This document shows, one piece after another, positions 22,899 through 35,917 of a DNA stretch of 64,000 nucleotides. Made by a program: the position numbers and the translations under genes. Under the pieces are notes generated by a model. It was not told the DNA's origin, ran no database searches, and saw nothing but the letters and a program-made list of their open reading frames with translations. This DNA is from Tetrapyrgos nigripes. Taxonomy: Eukaryota > Basidiomycota > Agaricomycetes > Agaricales > Campanellaceae. The stretch spans positions 1-64,000 of the forward strand of contig JAACJM010000275.1 of NCBI GenBank assembly GCA_013368315.1, read 5' to 3'. Each line of letters opens with the position of its first letter. Position 1 is the first letter of the stretch.

Positions 22899-24218
22899 TT
22901 GACTTATCAGATTAGAAGCACATTAGCTTTGCCTTGTCCCCATGCTCATCACTCCATTCCCCAGGTCCGCTACTACTTCTGGGAAGGAGACAACAGTATA
23001 ATCCTACCCAGCAATCCAGCCCTACTCCACTCCCACTTCCTACGCCTTGCCTTTGACCACCTGCCATTCTCTGCTTCTGAATTCAGTACTTCCACTGTTC
23101 CATTGCCAGATCTCACTCACACTCCACTTCCGCTATCTGTTCCACCTTCTGCCATACCAACAGCCTGTCCCAGTCCTACACTTGCACCCAATCCATTCCC
23201 TCTTCCTGTGTCACCAGTCCCACTCAGTCCTGTTGCCTCCCCAATCACTGACATTGACATGTCCTCCACCACCCTTGAAAACCTCCTTCAGGCTCTGGTC
23301 AACAACCAGAACCAGCTGCAACAGGCAATCACCAATTTGGTCAATAGGCCTACCCACAGATCCTCAGACAAAACTCCCAAACCTGCCCCATTCAAAGGCG
23401 AGCCAGCCAAACTTGACTCATTCCTATTGCTCTTCATTCTCTGGGCTGGAGAACAGAAACAGCTCAAACTTGATAATGGGAAACTTGACCCATGGAATTG
23501 CATTGCAGAAGCACTCCTTATGATGAAAGGATCTGCCATAGAATGGGCCACAGAGTATGCTTGTCATATCAGCAGAGTCCGAGCAGAAGAAGCCGGAGCA
23601 GTCTTTCCCTGGGAAGGGAACTGGGACAACTTCACCCATGCACTAAAGGTTCAGTTTGGGGTAGCAAACAAGCAACAGCTGGCCAAGAACAAGCTTGAGG
23701 TGTTGAAGCAGGGAGATAAGACAGTCGTGGAGTTCTCTCAGATTTTCAAGATGTGGGTGGAAAAGACTGGGTTCTCAGATCAGGATCTCCAGTACAAGTT
23801 CTGGAAGCGCCTTCATAAGGACCTATTGTTCCCATTAGCAAATGTGGAGCTAGGACAGAAGGAGGCCCCTAAAAACCTAGACGAGTTGATCAACTGAGCA
23901 CTTCACATGGAACAGACCCTAGCGGAGTTCATAGGAAAACCAGTCACTGGCCCTACCCCATCCCTCTCCAAATTCTCCTCTGCATGAGACCCTAATGCTA
24001 TGGATGTCGACGCCTCCTGTAGTGAGTGTCCCCAGGGTAACGGATGCACCTTCCTGGACTACCAGAAGGCGATGCAGGGGCACTGCTATGGCTGTGGTTC
24101 CAAGGATCACCTGAAATGAGATGGGAACCATGGACATGACAAGTGTGAATACTGCGAGAGGATGGGTCATCACTCTTCTGTCTGTCAGGACTGATACATG
24201 GGCTGAAGCAGGCAGCAT
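22899..24218 (+). pseudogene. Chromovirus gag
   Basis: The frame opens at 22,899 and covers a Pro-rich N-terminus, then a capsid region (PKPAPFKGEPAKLDSFL, FKMWVEKTGFSDQDLQYKFW) and a zinc-knuckle region (CYGCGSKDHL, then CEYCERMGHHSSVC). It is interrupted by TGA at 23,895, 23,985, 24,117 and 24,192, all in one frame and all where Arg CGA fits. Gag would form the virus-like particle core. Confidence 0.85.
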
Positions 24219-24411
24219 GTGGCTGCCACTGGGAGTGACTCTTTTAGTCTCTTCCCCAATGATCCACTGCCTTCTACCTCTACTCCCGCCCCCACTGCTA
24301 CTGTCGCTGCTTCTTCATCCACTGAATCGCTGTCTGTGATCACTGCCTTGCAAAAATCTATCGCTGATCAAACTGCCTTACTCCATAACATCGCTAACCA
24401 ACAGGGTTTTT

Positions 24412-27400
24412 GAAACAGGTGTCTGTTCCCACCATGGCGCGAACACCCTTGACTACCCACATGCTCTCTTGTTCCTCATACGATTCTATTCCTTCATGTA
24501 CCATATCCAGTATCCCTGAAATAGAATCTTGTGCTTTCCACTTCTGTATATGTGTGAAACTCCAGGGAAGACAAAATGAGGCAGTGGTAGTGGCGATGAT
24601 TGACAGTGGAGCTACAGGTCTGTTCCTGGGACAATCATTTGTAAAGTAACACTGGATCCAAACCTATCCCCTTCGTAAACCCCTAGATGTCTACAACATT
24701 GATGGCATATAGATTGGTTCTGCTGGCTAGCTATGACGTGGCTATATTTTCTGGTTACGGACTTAGGCAGAGAAGATGTCATCCTGGGCCTTCCCTGGTT
24801 GTGTAAGATGAACCCACAGATTGACTGGATGAGTGGCCAGCTGCAAATCCTTATGGCACCACCCCCATCAGTGGAAGAGGTCTCTGATCAGGATCAGTTT
24901 GTTGCTACCAATTTTGGACCAACCCCGAGGGGAAATGCCATCCTAGAAGGCACAGAGTCTGAATCAACCCAGTTGATTCCTCAGACCAACCCCCAGATCT
25001 GGCAACAGAAAAGGAGGAGGAACCCCAAGTCTATCATATTTGTGCTAATCAGGCCACAAGCAGGGATCCTCGCTGACACTGGAGAAGAAGTCTGGTGTGC
25101 TGCAGAGTTCATGTACTCGCAACAGCTGGCTGAGGAGGCAAACCAGATGAAACCAAAACAGTCGTTTGAGGAGATAGTCCCTCCTCAATATCGGGATTAT
25201 TCTCAGGTCTTCTCCAAAGCTGAGTTGGAACGCCTCCCTGCACACAAACCCTGGGATCATGCTATTGAACTGGTACCTGGAGCACCTGCCACCCTACGAA
25301 CCAAGATCTACCCGATGTCCATCAATGAACAGCAGGAGCTCGATCAATTCCTCAATGAGAATGTCCATAAGGGTTATATCTGACCCTCCAAATCCCTCTG
25401 TCCTCTCCTGTCTTCTTTGTGAAGAAGAAAGATGGGAAACTTCAGTTTGTTCAGAATTACTGACGTTTAAATGAGTACACTATTAAGAACCGCTACCCTC
25501 TTCCCCTCGTTGCTGACATAGTCAGTCGGCTTCAAGGTGCCAAGTACTTCACCAAGTTTGATGTATGTTGGGGGTATAACAATGTCTGGATCAAACAGGG
25601 GGATGAGCGGAAGGCAGTGTTTGCAACCAACCGAGGGCTCTTTGAACCTACTGTCATGTTCTTTGGATTGACAAACTCACCAGCTACTTTCCAGGGCCTC
25701 ATGAACTCCATCTTCTCAGACTTGATTGCAGCAGGAAAGGTAGCAGTTTATCTGGATGACATCCTGATCTTCAGTGGGACTCTGGAAGAGCATCGAGAAG
25801 TGGTTCAGGAAGTGCTAGCCAGGTTGAAAAGGAATGATCTGTATCTGAGGCCAGAGAAATGTGAGTTTGAACGGGAAGAGATAGAATATCTCAGGTTGAT
25901 TATCTGGGAAGGGCAAGTCCGTATGGACCCTGTGAAGGTGGCAGCAGTACAGTACTGGCCAGTCCCCTGCAATGTCTGTGATGTTTGGGCATTCTTGGGC
26001 TTTGCTAACTTCTATCAACGATTCATACAGAACTTTGCCAAAACTGCTTGACCTATGAACGACCTTACACATAAAGACATCTTGTTTAACTGGGGAACTC
26101 AACAACAGGAAGCTTTTGACTCACTTTGAATCACCTTCACATCTGCTCCCATTCTTACACTCTGGTCACTGGATCGTCCTACCTGAGTCGAAGTAGACAC
26201 TTCTGGCTTTGCAACAGGGGGAGCCCTGATGCAGATGTTAGAAGATGGTCTTTGGCACCCAGTAGCATTCCATTCAGCATCCATGCAGTCAGCTGAATGC
26301 AATTATGAAATCTACAACCAAGAGATGCTGGCTATTATCGAGGCACTGAAGGACTGGTGGAGTTATCTGGAAGGACTACCACAGCCCTTTGAAATCATCA
26401 CAGACCACTCCAATCTAGAGTTCTGGCAAACAGCACAGGATCTCAGTTGATGACAAGCGAGATGGGCCCTTTGGCTATTACGCTTTGACTTCCGACTAGT
26501 CCATCGCCCAGGCAAAGCAAATACCCAAGCGGACGCTCTCTCGCCTTTCCTCCCACCAAGTTACAGACTGAGAAGACAACTTGGAAACCACGGTACTCAG
26601 ACCCAAACACTTTGTAAGGCTTGCTGCTACTATGCTGGTCAACCCCCTAGAGGAATGGATTTGGCAGGCACTGGGGAGAGAAGTAGAGGTGTTAAAAGGA
26701 CTAGAGAAGTTGGAGAAGGAGGGGTTGCAACAACTTGCCAATGGCTTACCTGAATGGGAAGAGGATAATGGATTGGTATACCACAAGGGGCAAGTCTACG
26801 TTCCTCCAGATGAAGAGCTGCAAAACGCAATAGTAGAACAGTGCCACGATGAGCCATCAGCAGGACATCCAGGGCTCACTTCTGGTGGCCCACCGTTTGC
26901 TCCTTTGTGGAGAAGTATGTTGAGGGATGTGACAAGTGCACCAGGAAGAAGCTACAGCATCACCTACGAGCAGTAATCCAACCTTTGGATGTACCCTTAG
27001 GACTCTGGGAAGAAGTCAGCTACTGTCCTTGCAAGGTTATGATGCAACCCTAGTCTGCACTGACCTCTATGGAAAACAAGTCCATACCCTTCCCTGCACC
27101 TCTAACATCACTGCCACTGGGTGCAAACACTTGTAATTCCTTGGATATACAGAGGAATTACACAAGACTTACACTAGTACACTCAATATGTAAGTCCACT
27201 TGACTTACTGAAGTATTACCAAGGACCACTGTGAGACTTCATGCCTTACAATAGTCATATATAATTGTTCTATTTTTCTTGGTCTCTGGTAATACTTCAG
27301 TAAGTCAAGTGGACTTACATATTGAGTGTACCAGTGTAAGTCTTATGTAATTCCTCTGTATATCCAAGGAATTACAAGTGTTTGCACCCAGTGTGCCACC

Positions 27401-28332
27401 GAAGTCGCTGACCTATACTACCAAGAGATTTTCCGCCTTCATGGCCTCCCACTTCAGATCATGGTCCACAGTTTGCAGCCCAAGCCATGCGTTCTCTGTT
27501 AGATCGTCTTGGGATCAAGTCAAACCTTTCCTCAGGCTACTGACCCCAGACAAATGGACAGACAGAATGAGCCAACCAGGAAGTGGAGAAATACCTGCAT
27601 CTCTACACTAACTATAGGCAGGATGATTGGGTAGAGCACCTTCCTATGGCCAAGTTTGTTCTGAACTCCCACACACACTCTGCACATGGCTTGGCACCTT
27701 TTGAGGTGACTTATGGCTACCTTCCTCTGTTCAACATACTGGTGGGCCGTTGCACAGGCATCCCAGATGTAGAAGATCGTCTTGAAGTCCTAAGGCAGGT
27801 TCAAAAAGATGCAGGATCAGCATTACACCTAGCCAAGCGCTGTATGAAGGAAGGGTATGAAAGAGGGAAATGGAAGGGACATCAGTTCAAGGTTGGAGAC
27901 TATGTTTGGCTGAGTGCAGAAGACATTGACTTGAAACTTTCAAGTGACAAGTTGGGGGATCGGCAGTTGGGACCATACGAGATTGTGGAAAAAGTCAGAG
28001 AGTTAGACTATTGGTTAGACCTCCCTGAATCTCTTAATTGTCTGCACCCAGCATTCCACATCGACAAACTCTACCCCTACAAGGGTAATTTGGTGAACAG
28101 GCCCTTACCTGAGGAGCCAGAGCCAGTATACCTCGAGGGGGAGGATGAGTCCGAGTATGAAGTGGACACCCTTCTGGATAGCAGGATACAATGGAGGTGA
28201 CTGGAATACCTTGTCAAGTGGAAAGGGTATGACAACAGTCATAACTCATGGGAGCCAGTTGCAAATCTCAAAAATGCGAAGTGCAAGATCACAGCATTCG
28301 ACAAGAAACACCCAGAGGCAACAAAGACTTAG
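24412..28332 (+). pseudogene. Chromovirus pol with chromodomain
   Basis: Domains in order: aspartic protease (MIDSGATGLFLGQSF, near 24,596); reverse transcriptase with ATFQGLMNSIF and the catalytic YLDD at about 25,750; RNase H (SAECNYEIYNQEMLAII, ITDHSNLEFW); integrase with zinc-finger residues (VEQCHDEPSAGHPG) and LNSHTHSAHGLAPFEV; chromodomain with [11 protein letters not shown] to the stop at 28,330-28,332. Interrupting TGA codons lie at 25,381, 25,461, 26,049, 26,127, 26,184, 26,448, 26,451 and 28,198. One base is lost near 25,395. The integrase core is interrupted by a MITE. Chromodomain integrases direct insertion to heterochromatin, which suits this transposon-dense setting. Confidence 0.9.
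27115..27393. mobile_element. CACTA-type MITE, copy 1 (in chromovirus integrase)
   Basis: 279 bp, with inverted ends CACTGGGTGCAAACACTTG and a 3-bp target duplication TGC (27,112-27,114 and 27,394-27,396). The two halves are largely inverted repeats of each other, so the element can fold on itself. CACTG ends plus 3-bp duplications mark the CACTA (CMC) class. No coding capacity. Same length as copy 2 at 55,857-56,135. Confidence 0.95.
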
Positions 28333-28369
28333 GATTCATCGAGGACAATGAAGTGTAGGAGGGGGGTAA

Positions 28370-28722
28370 TATCATGACATCTATATTTGGTACTATTTAT
28401 TTCTTCTTATCTCTGTATCCTTGGATCTTTACACCATATGACTCTTGTTCCACATGCTATGCACCGGACCTTTCATTTCTCCAATACAGCTTCTTTTACA
28501 GCTTCTCTACAGCTTTACTTTTACATATATAAACCCTGTCCTGACACCTGGTTTCCCATCTTGACCTCTTTGTCGTTGGGACCAGGTGTGTATCTTCCTT
28601 TTCATTACTTCTTTCACCTTTACTGATGGGTACTGTAGTTCCAGTACTTATTGCTGTCTGTTAGTCAAGTCAAGCCCATAGCTCCTCGTTATCGCTATCT
28701 AAGCGCTCACCTCTTTGTGACA
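28370..28722 (+). repeat. Chromovirus 3' LTR
   Basis: Starts TATCATGACATC (the TG start is mutated to TA) and ends TTTGTGACA; 353 bp. It has only two of the TTTTACAGCTTC units. Confidence 0.93.
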
Positions 28723-29297
28723 CCCAGGACCAGTGTGCAGACAGTGGGAAAGTGGTTGATTGGATGGAACAAGGATGTCATGATGCCAAAGGGGAAGATC
28801 TGTAGAAAGGACGCGAATGTATATATTTCTATGAGGCGGAGATTTTTCAAATGATGTGTGGCATCAGCAAGCTTATTCTGTTCTGCTGCAATGAGATCCA
28901 GTCTGAGAGCTGTCATGAGACAAATATCCACAATGAGTACTGCAGTATGAATAAGTAAAGTAGCAAACTCATGACATTGCAATCCAATCCTGAGTTCAAC
29001 CAAAGAGTGACCGATAGCATAGAAGGAAACATGATATGAGAAGAAGCAGGGATAACCACCCACTTGCAACTCCTTCAATCCTGAAATATCTATAACAGAT
29101 CCTGAGGTGAAGAGGGCTTCCCAACACACACTGAGTACATTGCCGTCAGGCTTAATGCATGGACCCAGGTGCAGCAATGTGAGTTGAATGGGTGAGAGTA
29201 CATCCCGTGATAGAAACGTAGTCAGCTGCCCCTGCAATACTGACACTGGCAGATCAAAGACAATGCAGTCGAGTGCTAATGCATAGCCAATGCCCAA

Positions 29298-30662
29298 TCA
29301 TGAATTGCATATGAAGCTGTTAATAGGTGGCTTTTGTAATTAAGCGCTAGGAACTGCACCCAAACACAAAACTGTATACAAACGTAAATGAGACGAGTGT
29401 TCCGAGTAGTCAGAGTACTCAAACTCCCAGTTTACTTGTACTATAAGTACTTTTGATTGGGGTTTTTCAATGAAGTTAGTGCTTAGTGCACGACACAATA
29501 AACACAAGTTTAACACCAAGGGGATCAATGAGTCCCTAAAATCAAACACTTGTAGGCCACAGTTGCCTTAAATCAACACTTAATAGACCAGAAGGTCAAC
29601 ACAAAGATCACAGTTATAACCCCAAAGATGTTCAATTTTAAAACTCTATTATCTCCAACACAATGTTTATACTCATAACGAGTGCAGTTAAGTTTGTTTA
29701 GAAGCTTTAGTCCATGTTTCACGTCCTCTACTATTGCTAGCAAGATGGCTTGGCTAGATACTTGTAATATCTGGTCCTTTTTATACTACTCGCAGCTACA
29801 ACTATACAGTTACCTATTTTTTTTCGAGGTCTGCTAAAAGGTACGTAGAGAAAATATAAAACAAATTGAAAAGTCTGCTAGTGAGTTCTACCTATTTCCT
29901 CGTAAGTAAAGACTTGCTTATTAGGGTATACAGAAACTGTGCAATATTATCTAAATATTTGTAGGAACTTTCTTCAGTTCCCTTTGTAAGCTGTCTGGTG
30001 TTTTTGTGTACCGTCCTGGTTAGTGAGCATCACATCTATGACTCAGAATGCTCCACTTATGACTGCTAGGTCCTTCATACGCGTCCTTATGCTAGGGGCG
30101 TAGGGTTTTCTCGTAGTTTCTTTATTCCATTTGGTTCTCCTTTCCCTTTTTCTCCAATCTTGCTTTATTTGCGTTCTATGTATTGCCAGCAGTCTACTAT
30201 TGAGTCCTGCATACAAGTCCAGCTCTTCTGCAGTCCTGTTTGCATACTTATTCCTTCCTCAATGCTTTCAACACCTAGCTAGACGATTACTGACGGATTT
30301 ATCCTTATCCGGAAATAACGTTACCTGTTTGGGTTGTATTCCGATCATTCGGATGTATTGCGACTTAGCACTTCTGTCCCTCATATCTCTGTGTAGAGAT
30401 GCCTGTCCACTATCCCCTCTGTACTGATGGATAGCTGAACTCTCTGGGATCCCGTGCATATATACTTTGTCCTACTTTTGTCCATATGTACCTTTTACAG
30501 ATACTTAAGATTCCCTCAAAGCTGTTTTAGTACTACAGGTTTTACCGATACAAAGATCTAGACCTAGTGTGATTGTCTGCATGTCCAATCTTAGCGCTGT
30601 CTTCTCTGAGTGACCTTTCAGCTGAGGATTGTGTTGCTTATGTGTTCCTATGCCCGTGAATA
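29298..30662. other. AT-rich stretch without a recognised gene
   Basis: About 1.36 kb with only short, unsupported frames. It lies between the split F-box-like remnant and the 280-bp repeat and may be part of the same unidentified element as that repeat. No tRNA, LTR pair or transposase was recognised. Confidence 0.4.
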
Positions 30663-30943
30663 GGGGCTACCTCGCATTTCACTGTCCCTTTGGATCACGG
30701 TAGCAGTTCTAGTTGTTATAATAGGATTCGAAAGCCTTTATAGACTATCTTTATCATTTGGTGGGTCTGCTATTATAACTCCCAACTCATACATATCTAT
30801 CATAGCACCTAGAATGAGTTGTTTCTCCATTTGTAAGCACTTAATATTATTGTACCATTGTTTTCTTAGTCCTGCTAGGTATTAACTAGCAGTTCAGGGC
30901 TCACCCTAGTCCTCTTATTCCCTTAAAAGAACATCAAAACTGA
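30663..30943 (+). repeat. 280-bp dispersed repeat, copy 2
   Basis: Second copy of 18,698-18,979. Its outer (right) side also abuts F-box-like sequence containing YKI-VYIL. Copy 1 lacks about 19 bases at this junction. The inner (left) side is unrelated to the helicase fragment. Confidence 0.7.
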
Positions 30944-30949
30944 CATTAT

Positions 30950-31642
30950 GAACCAAAATCCAAGTATGTATACTGCAATTTTGTACAGCGTGTCACCATT
31001 TAGTATGTCAAGCAGACAAGCCATACTTGTGAACAGCATGTTGTATATCACCAGGTCAGTCAGATTATGGTTGGAGGCTACAAGGGACATGAACTTGTTG
31101 GAAAGGAAAGAGGAGGTATCATATATATGTGAGTTGCCCATCGAATTGAAGTGAGAGAGCGACAGGCTGTCCAATTGACCGAAACCCTGATCAAACAATC
31201 CAGGCCAATAGAGGATGGCAGGTGCCATATTTCAGCCATCAAGTCATAAATGATGCACAAAAATGGCTTTGGATATGTCACCTGCTAGCAAAATACGATC
31301 CATCTCACTGCTCAAGGCTTCCCAAACATCCAGTTCCACATATTCATTGGAATACATGCCCAACGCCCCTGAACCTCACATTAATCTGACTGCAAATTCA
31401 CCATCAATCACAAGAGAGTGATAGTGGTGGAGAATAGAACAACTGTAGAACAATTTGCAAACTAAATTGCAGTTGAGCAAGAACGTGTGTGCATCAGGGA
31501 GTAAAGATAGGGAGTCTATGCACTCGTCAAGAAGCTCCTTAACCAGTTCCTCTATTCCTCTATAAGAGGCAGCCTTCAGAGTGACAACATGGCCTTGAGA
31601 CGAAGTACAAGACACAGGTGAAGTTTCTGAAAGCGACATTGT
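30950..31642 (-). pseudogene. F-box protein remnant truncated by the 280-bp repeat
   Basis: The minus strand reads MSLSETSPVSC at 31,642 and then an F-box-like region (ELVKELLDECIDSL, NCNLVCKLFYSCS, spacing and Leu/Cys pattern as in basidiomycete F-boxes). It stops at 31,376. A downstream frame (LDSLSLSHFNSMG, SLVASNHNLTDLVIYNM) gives LRR-like text to about 30,950, where the repeat begins. The two parts are joined only by inference. Also common to this family: an adaptor of SCF ubiquitin ligases. It is not functional as read. Confidence 0.55.
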
Positions 31643-32508
31643 GTTCAATATGGGAAATGAAACAGTTGAGGACCAGCAACAAATGAAGCAAAAGAGGTAA
31701 GTGGGCATAGGCAGTAAGGGTGCAGATGAACAGAACATATTTGTGTACTGAAAAGACAGCCTGGGTTAATAAGAGATGGAGACTGACAATGTAAACATAC
31801 ATATCATTGAGTCATAACCTTGCACTGTCCTGTGCGGTTCATCCCAAGAAGTCTGTGATAACAAGACACTCTGAAATCAGGTGAAGGAAGACAGTGAGGT
31901 ACTGGCTCATCATACATGGGACGAAAGGTTACTTACCAGCGTTCTGGTGACCATCCAACAAAAGAAGCGCAACATGCTTTGAAGTAAGGTAGATATGACT
32001 TCGATACTGACTCGGCCAGCACACCATAGGAACACTTAATAAAACTCAGTACGGTATCCAATATCCACATGAATCAAATTGTACACACCGCAGAAGTTGA
32101 ATAAACAGCAGATACCCATCATATTTGGAACAAAGGGAAATGAGAAGACGAGGAAGAGGTGAGAGGAAATCAGTCCTAGAAGAAGCTAGTCCAAGATGAA
32201 GATGCCAGAAGAGATAGGTGGGAGGCACATTGCCTATACTATATGTTACGTAACATTATTTACATCCTCATTCAACTCTGATCATCTTCCATGCATTTTG
32301 TTGAGCAGCTATGCCAGAAATATGTGAACTGCTGTTCTTCTGTCAATATCTTACTTGGTTTATATTTCATTATGTTCCTTGGTACAACAAACACACATCT
32401 GTGCAGGGCCTTGACATAGAAAATCTTCAAGTACACACAATATTAATTGATGCAACTGAAGACGATGTCAAACAGGGAAGAGTACAGTCAAAGAGAGGCT
32501 GAGATGGT

Positions 32509-33238
32509 TTGGCTTTCAAGTTAGGCCCAGACCACTCTCACCTCAAACGAGGACAGAGTTCAACAGACATTGGACCATTGTGGCCAGGTTACCACATACC
32601 AGGCTTAGACAGTACCAGCTCTGCATATGAAGAGGCCGAATTCATACTGCAGAACATATATGTGGATGGAAAACACATAATCATTGATTTTACATGCATT
32701 ATATTCAAGGTGAGTACCGCATCCATCGACACAATAGACACACAGCTGAACACAGCAACAGTTAGACCCGCTCCTCCATACTTTCATACAGATATATACC
32801 ATAACAGATTGGAAGGCTGACATATTAGACATCAATAAAAAGGTGAAGAAACTGTCCAAACTGATTTGACTCATGAATGCACTAATATATGTACAGGACC
32901 ACGGTTTCAAGATAGTAATGGCCTTTCAGTTGAATAATTTCATGATATGCTTGTTGTTGTTTGATGCAAACACATGTGTTAGATGGGTCTCTCATGCAGA
33001 ATATGATGTTGCACATCCTCAAACACTACTCAATACACTCCAACTCATAGAGAACCAGGATTGGCTACATGAGAGCAAACCACAGACATATGTTTCCATA
33101 TTCAAAGAACTGGTCAACGACTTTGATGGTTTCATGGAACAGTTGTCGATTTGGCGGCTGTACAAGATGAGAAAGGTGTATGCCAATGTGAAATATGGGA
33201 CAAAAGAAGTCTGGCAATGGTTGAAGGATGAAGGTTAG
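32509..33238 (+). pseudogene. Unrecognised protein fragments (two exons or frames)
   Basis: Two plus-strand frames, 32,509-32,710 (SSAYEEAEFILQNIYVDGKH, donor-like GTGAGT at about 32,710) and 32,873-33,238 (DHGFKIVMAFQLNN, TWRLYK-like text to a stop), look like consecutive exons of one gene. I do not recognise the family. No signal peptide or membrane segment is evident. They sit among remnants and are probably dead. Confidence 0.35.
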
Positions 33239-33569
33239 AGTTCACCTTTCAAAGGGGTAGGTACTTATACTGATGAAGAGGTTATATTCATTGCTGGTTT
33301 GTGGTGTCTCCTGTATTCTAGCGAGCTTAGTGTTTACACTCTTTTCAGGCCTTCTCCTGTACACATCTTTCAGAGATGTAGTAACCTGTCTGTCGAGAAT
33401 AATACACTTGGCTCTGATATGTCAAGTTCATACGACCTATATATAAGATGTGAGCTCTTTTTTCTCTCTTTTTTTCTTTTTATTTGTTGTATTTGTTGCA
33501 TATGGAAAAGGAGCTAAAGCATACCACAGAGATTTTCTCTTCCAGTCGCAGCTATTGCATATCAGGGCA

Positions 33570-35917
33570 GACTGTCGTGATTCCCCCAGTATACATATCA
33601 GTGGAAAAACAGAGAGTTGGACTCATGAAGAGCATCCAGAATCAGATGATGCAGTGAAAAATAGGTCTAACAAGGCAGGAACAGTAACAGAACAGCTGGA
33701 AACAAGACGAGAGGAAGAGAAAGACAACAGATGGCACTGTAACGAAGACACATGGGAGGACAAAGACAATATGATTGCTCTGGCTGCAGCACCAACCTCT
33801 ACTACATCTACCTCTACTGAATCCACTATAATCAATACCACCACAACCACCACCTACTCTGACAACTCTACCACCAACACCAGTCCTAACATTACTGACA
33901 CCACTCCTAGCATCACCGACACCACTCTTAACATCACCAACACCACTCCTAACATCACCAACACCTATGATCAGAGGTTAACATTGTCTGACAACATCTA
34001 TTCTGAGTTCATGGAAACCTCAAATGACAACGATGAAACCATGTCTGACCTCACTGACCTGTCAGATAGCTCAGAGGAGTACGATACGGAGACTACAAAT
34101 CAAACAAGGATGTTTGTATATAGCTGGAATGACAACCAGGAACATATTTCCCTTCACCCAAGACAGTACCTTATGGACCTAGGACAGTTCACTGACAGGG
34201 TCGTAACGCTAGCTGCAACAGAAGAGCAGCTAATTCATTACAGAAAGTGTCACGTTCACGTGCATGGACAGTACCAGACAGGTACAACAATGAGACATGC
34301 AAGCACAATAAAGGAGTATAACGTGAGTGATCTGACTGGAAGGAATAACAAATGCATGCTAATTGGACTCTTTGGGCAGGCAAAAGCAAACGATCCAGCT
34401 TATAGAACAGCAACCTTCAATGACTTGTTTGAACCATGTGCAATAAGGATGGATATGGAAAAGCACAAGGACTTGCAAGATCTGGTGCTTTATCCTGATG
34501 GAATTGACTGTGATAGTGCATCATCCCAACACCCTTTGATTCGAGCATTTGTGACTGTTAACAAACATAGACCTAGTGAGTTGTGTCACTCATAATTATC
34601 AATGTGTTCTTATGGCTTATTCAACCTTAATAAGCATGGTTGAGGCAGAGGTGCCATTTACCAATATTTTAGCTGCACCCTCGAGACTCATTATTACCAA
34701 CTGCACCTGCATGAAATATCAGCCCCTCAATAGATTCCTCTTCATCTACAAGACCTGCCATTACAGGTTTGGAACCTGCATTCATCATGCTCAAAACGTG
34801 GTTCCTACTCAGAATACCAAGGAACAGCAAAGACAGTGATGGAAATACAAAAACAGTGCAGTCAACTATCATGAGCTTTTTCAGAAGTGACATGAAATAC
34901 ACTCTACAACTGATAATACATGAAGCTGACATTCTATTTCAGACGCCAAGGTTCATAGTACATCCAAGCATGTGGAGTCGACGGGATCATCCAACATTGA
35001 GACGCAGGATGATTTCTGGTCTCTGGTAGACTTGAAAACAGAAGGGTGACCGGAACTCAAGCAAGTAATCACTTTGTACTGGCACATACTATGAATCTAA
35101 TTTTATTTTCTTTCTGAACAGAATTGTGTCCACACCAGAGTTTCAAAAGCGCCTGATGATACAAGTAAAAGAATATACTGCAGGATGGGCTGTAGGACCC
35201 CTAGACTTTTGCAGTGTAGCTAGGGTGTTTAACATAAATGAAACTTACAAAGGGTAAGACCATTTGTCACCATCTTATAGCCAATGACGAATTACTAAAA
35301 GTAAACCAACATTTTTTTAGGTTGATAGCCATATCACAAAGGGGACATCTCTAAATGCTCTCGATTATCACACTCTCAAATGCAGGAGGGAATACAAGAA
35401 GGAGAAGGCATCTGGAAAGAAAGCAGAAAGACAAAGTGTGGAAAGCTGTCAACAAGGGTTTGCCTGTCCTGAAGTTCAGAAGCAGATGTACTAGGCTAGA
35501 CAAGACATGGGACTTTAGAGAGTCTATAGGGCATCCAAGAGAAGGGATGCACAGTAGGCCATGGAAACCCAGCTGATCTGACAAGTTGGTGGAAAAGGAG
35601 ACAGGAAACTGGGGACATAAGGATACGACCAGTAAGTGGAACAAACTACTCAGAACATTGGAACAGCCATACTAAGCTACATGTTAAGGTTACAGAGGAA
35701 GGGAGCTCCTTATGAGGTCAACTAAACGTCGAATTCCAGGCTGTGTAGAAGGTGAAGGCAAATCAGTGACCACTTCACCCAACGCTTTCCAATACATTTT
35801 ACCCCCTGCAGTGCTGACTACCAAATCAGTCGCTTCACCTAGGATACATGCATCATCACAGAAAAGACAGCTTACTTCAACTGACAATTCACCTGCAGGT
35901 GGTGCAGTACCTACTGA
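33570..35917 (+). pseudogene. Unrecognised multi-exon gene cut by the CACTA element
   Basis: The main open stretch (to 34,595) has a low-complexity Thr/Asn/Ser-rich part with an imperfect TNTTPNIT repeat (33,830-33,970), an acidic part (DLTDLSDSSEEYD) and then a more ordered region (VYSWNDNQEHISLHPRQYLM, HVHVHGQYQTG). Likely exons follow at 34,630-34,840, 35,120-35,260 and 35,350-35,917. The last runs into the CACTA left end, and plus-strand coding-like text resumes after the right end at 43,288-43,550. The family is not recognised. The exon chain is inferred from splice-like borders only. Confidence 0.35.

Larger units (their letters stand above)
22336..28722 (+). mobile_element. Ty3/Gypsy chromovirus, complete but dead
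   Basis: A fungal LTR retrotransposon with LTRs at 22,336-22,724 and 28,370-28,722 and a 5-bp target duplication CCCAG (22,331-22,335 and 28,723-28,727). Order: gag, protease, reverse transcriptase, RNase H, integrase, chromodomain. A G-rich purine tract (28,359-28,367) precedes the 3' LTR. Twelve in-frame TGA codons, at least one frameshift, a damaged integrase and an inserted MITE (27,115-27,393) make it inactive. The primer-binding site after 22,724 was not identified with confidence. Confidence 0.95.
22171..29297 (-). pseudogene. F-box/LRR-like gene split by the chromovirus
   Basis: The minus-strand frame from 29,297 has LRR-like text (LKNLRLIEIYTFASFLQIFP, HFPTVCTLVLG) and runs into the LTR at 28,727. 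If the element and one copy of its 5-bp duplication are removed, the frame continues without shift at 22,335 (IYIKQLFSRHNIFP) for 55 more codons to a TGA at 22,171-22,173. This shows directly that the retroelement landed in an open coding sequence. The N-terminal part with the F-box is not found upstream of 29,297. The family call is by resemblance to other remnants in the window. Confidence 0.65.

Noticed and set aside
33450..33570. Start of the long frame at 33,450 with a hydrophobic FSLFFFLFVVFVAYG stretch
   Set aside because: The stretch comes from a pyrimidine-rich T/C run like an intron 3' end, so it is probably not a real membrane segment of the gene.
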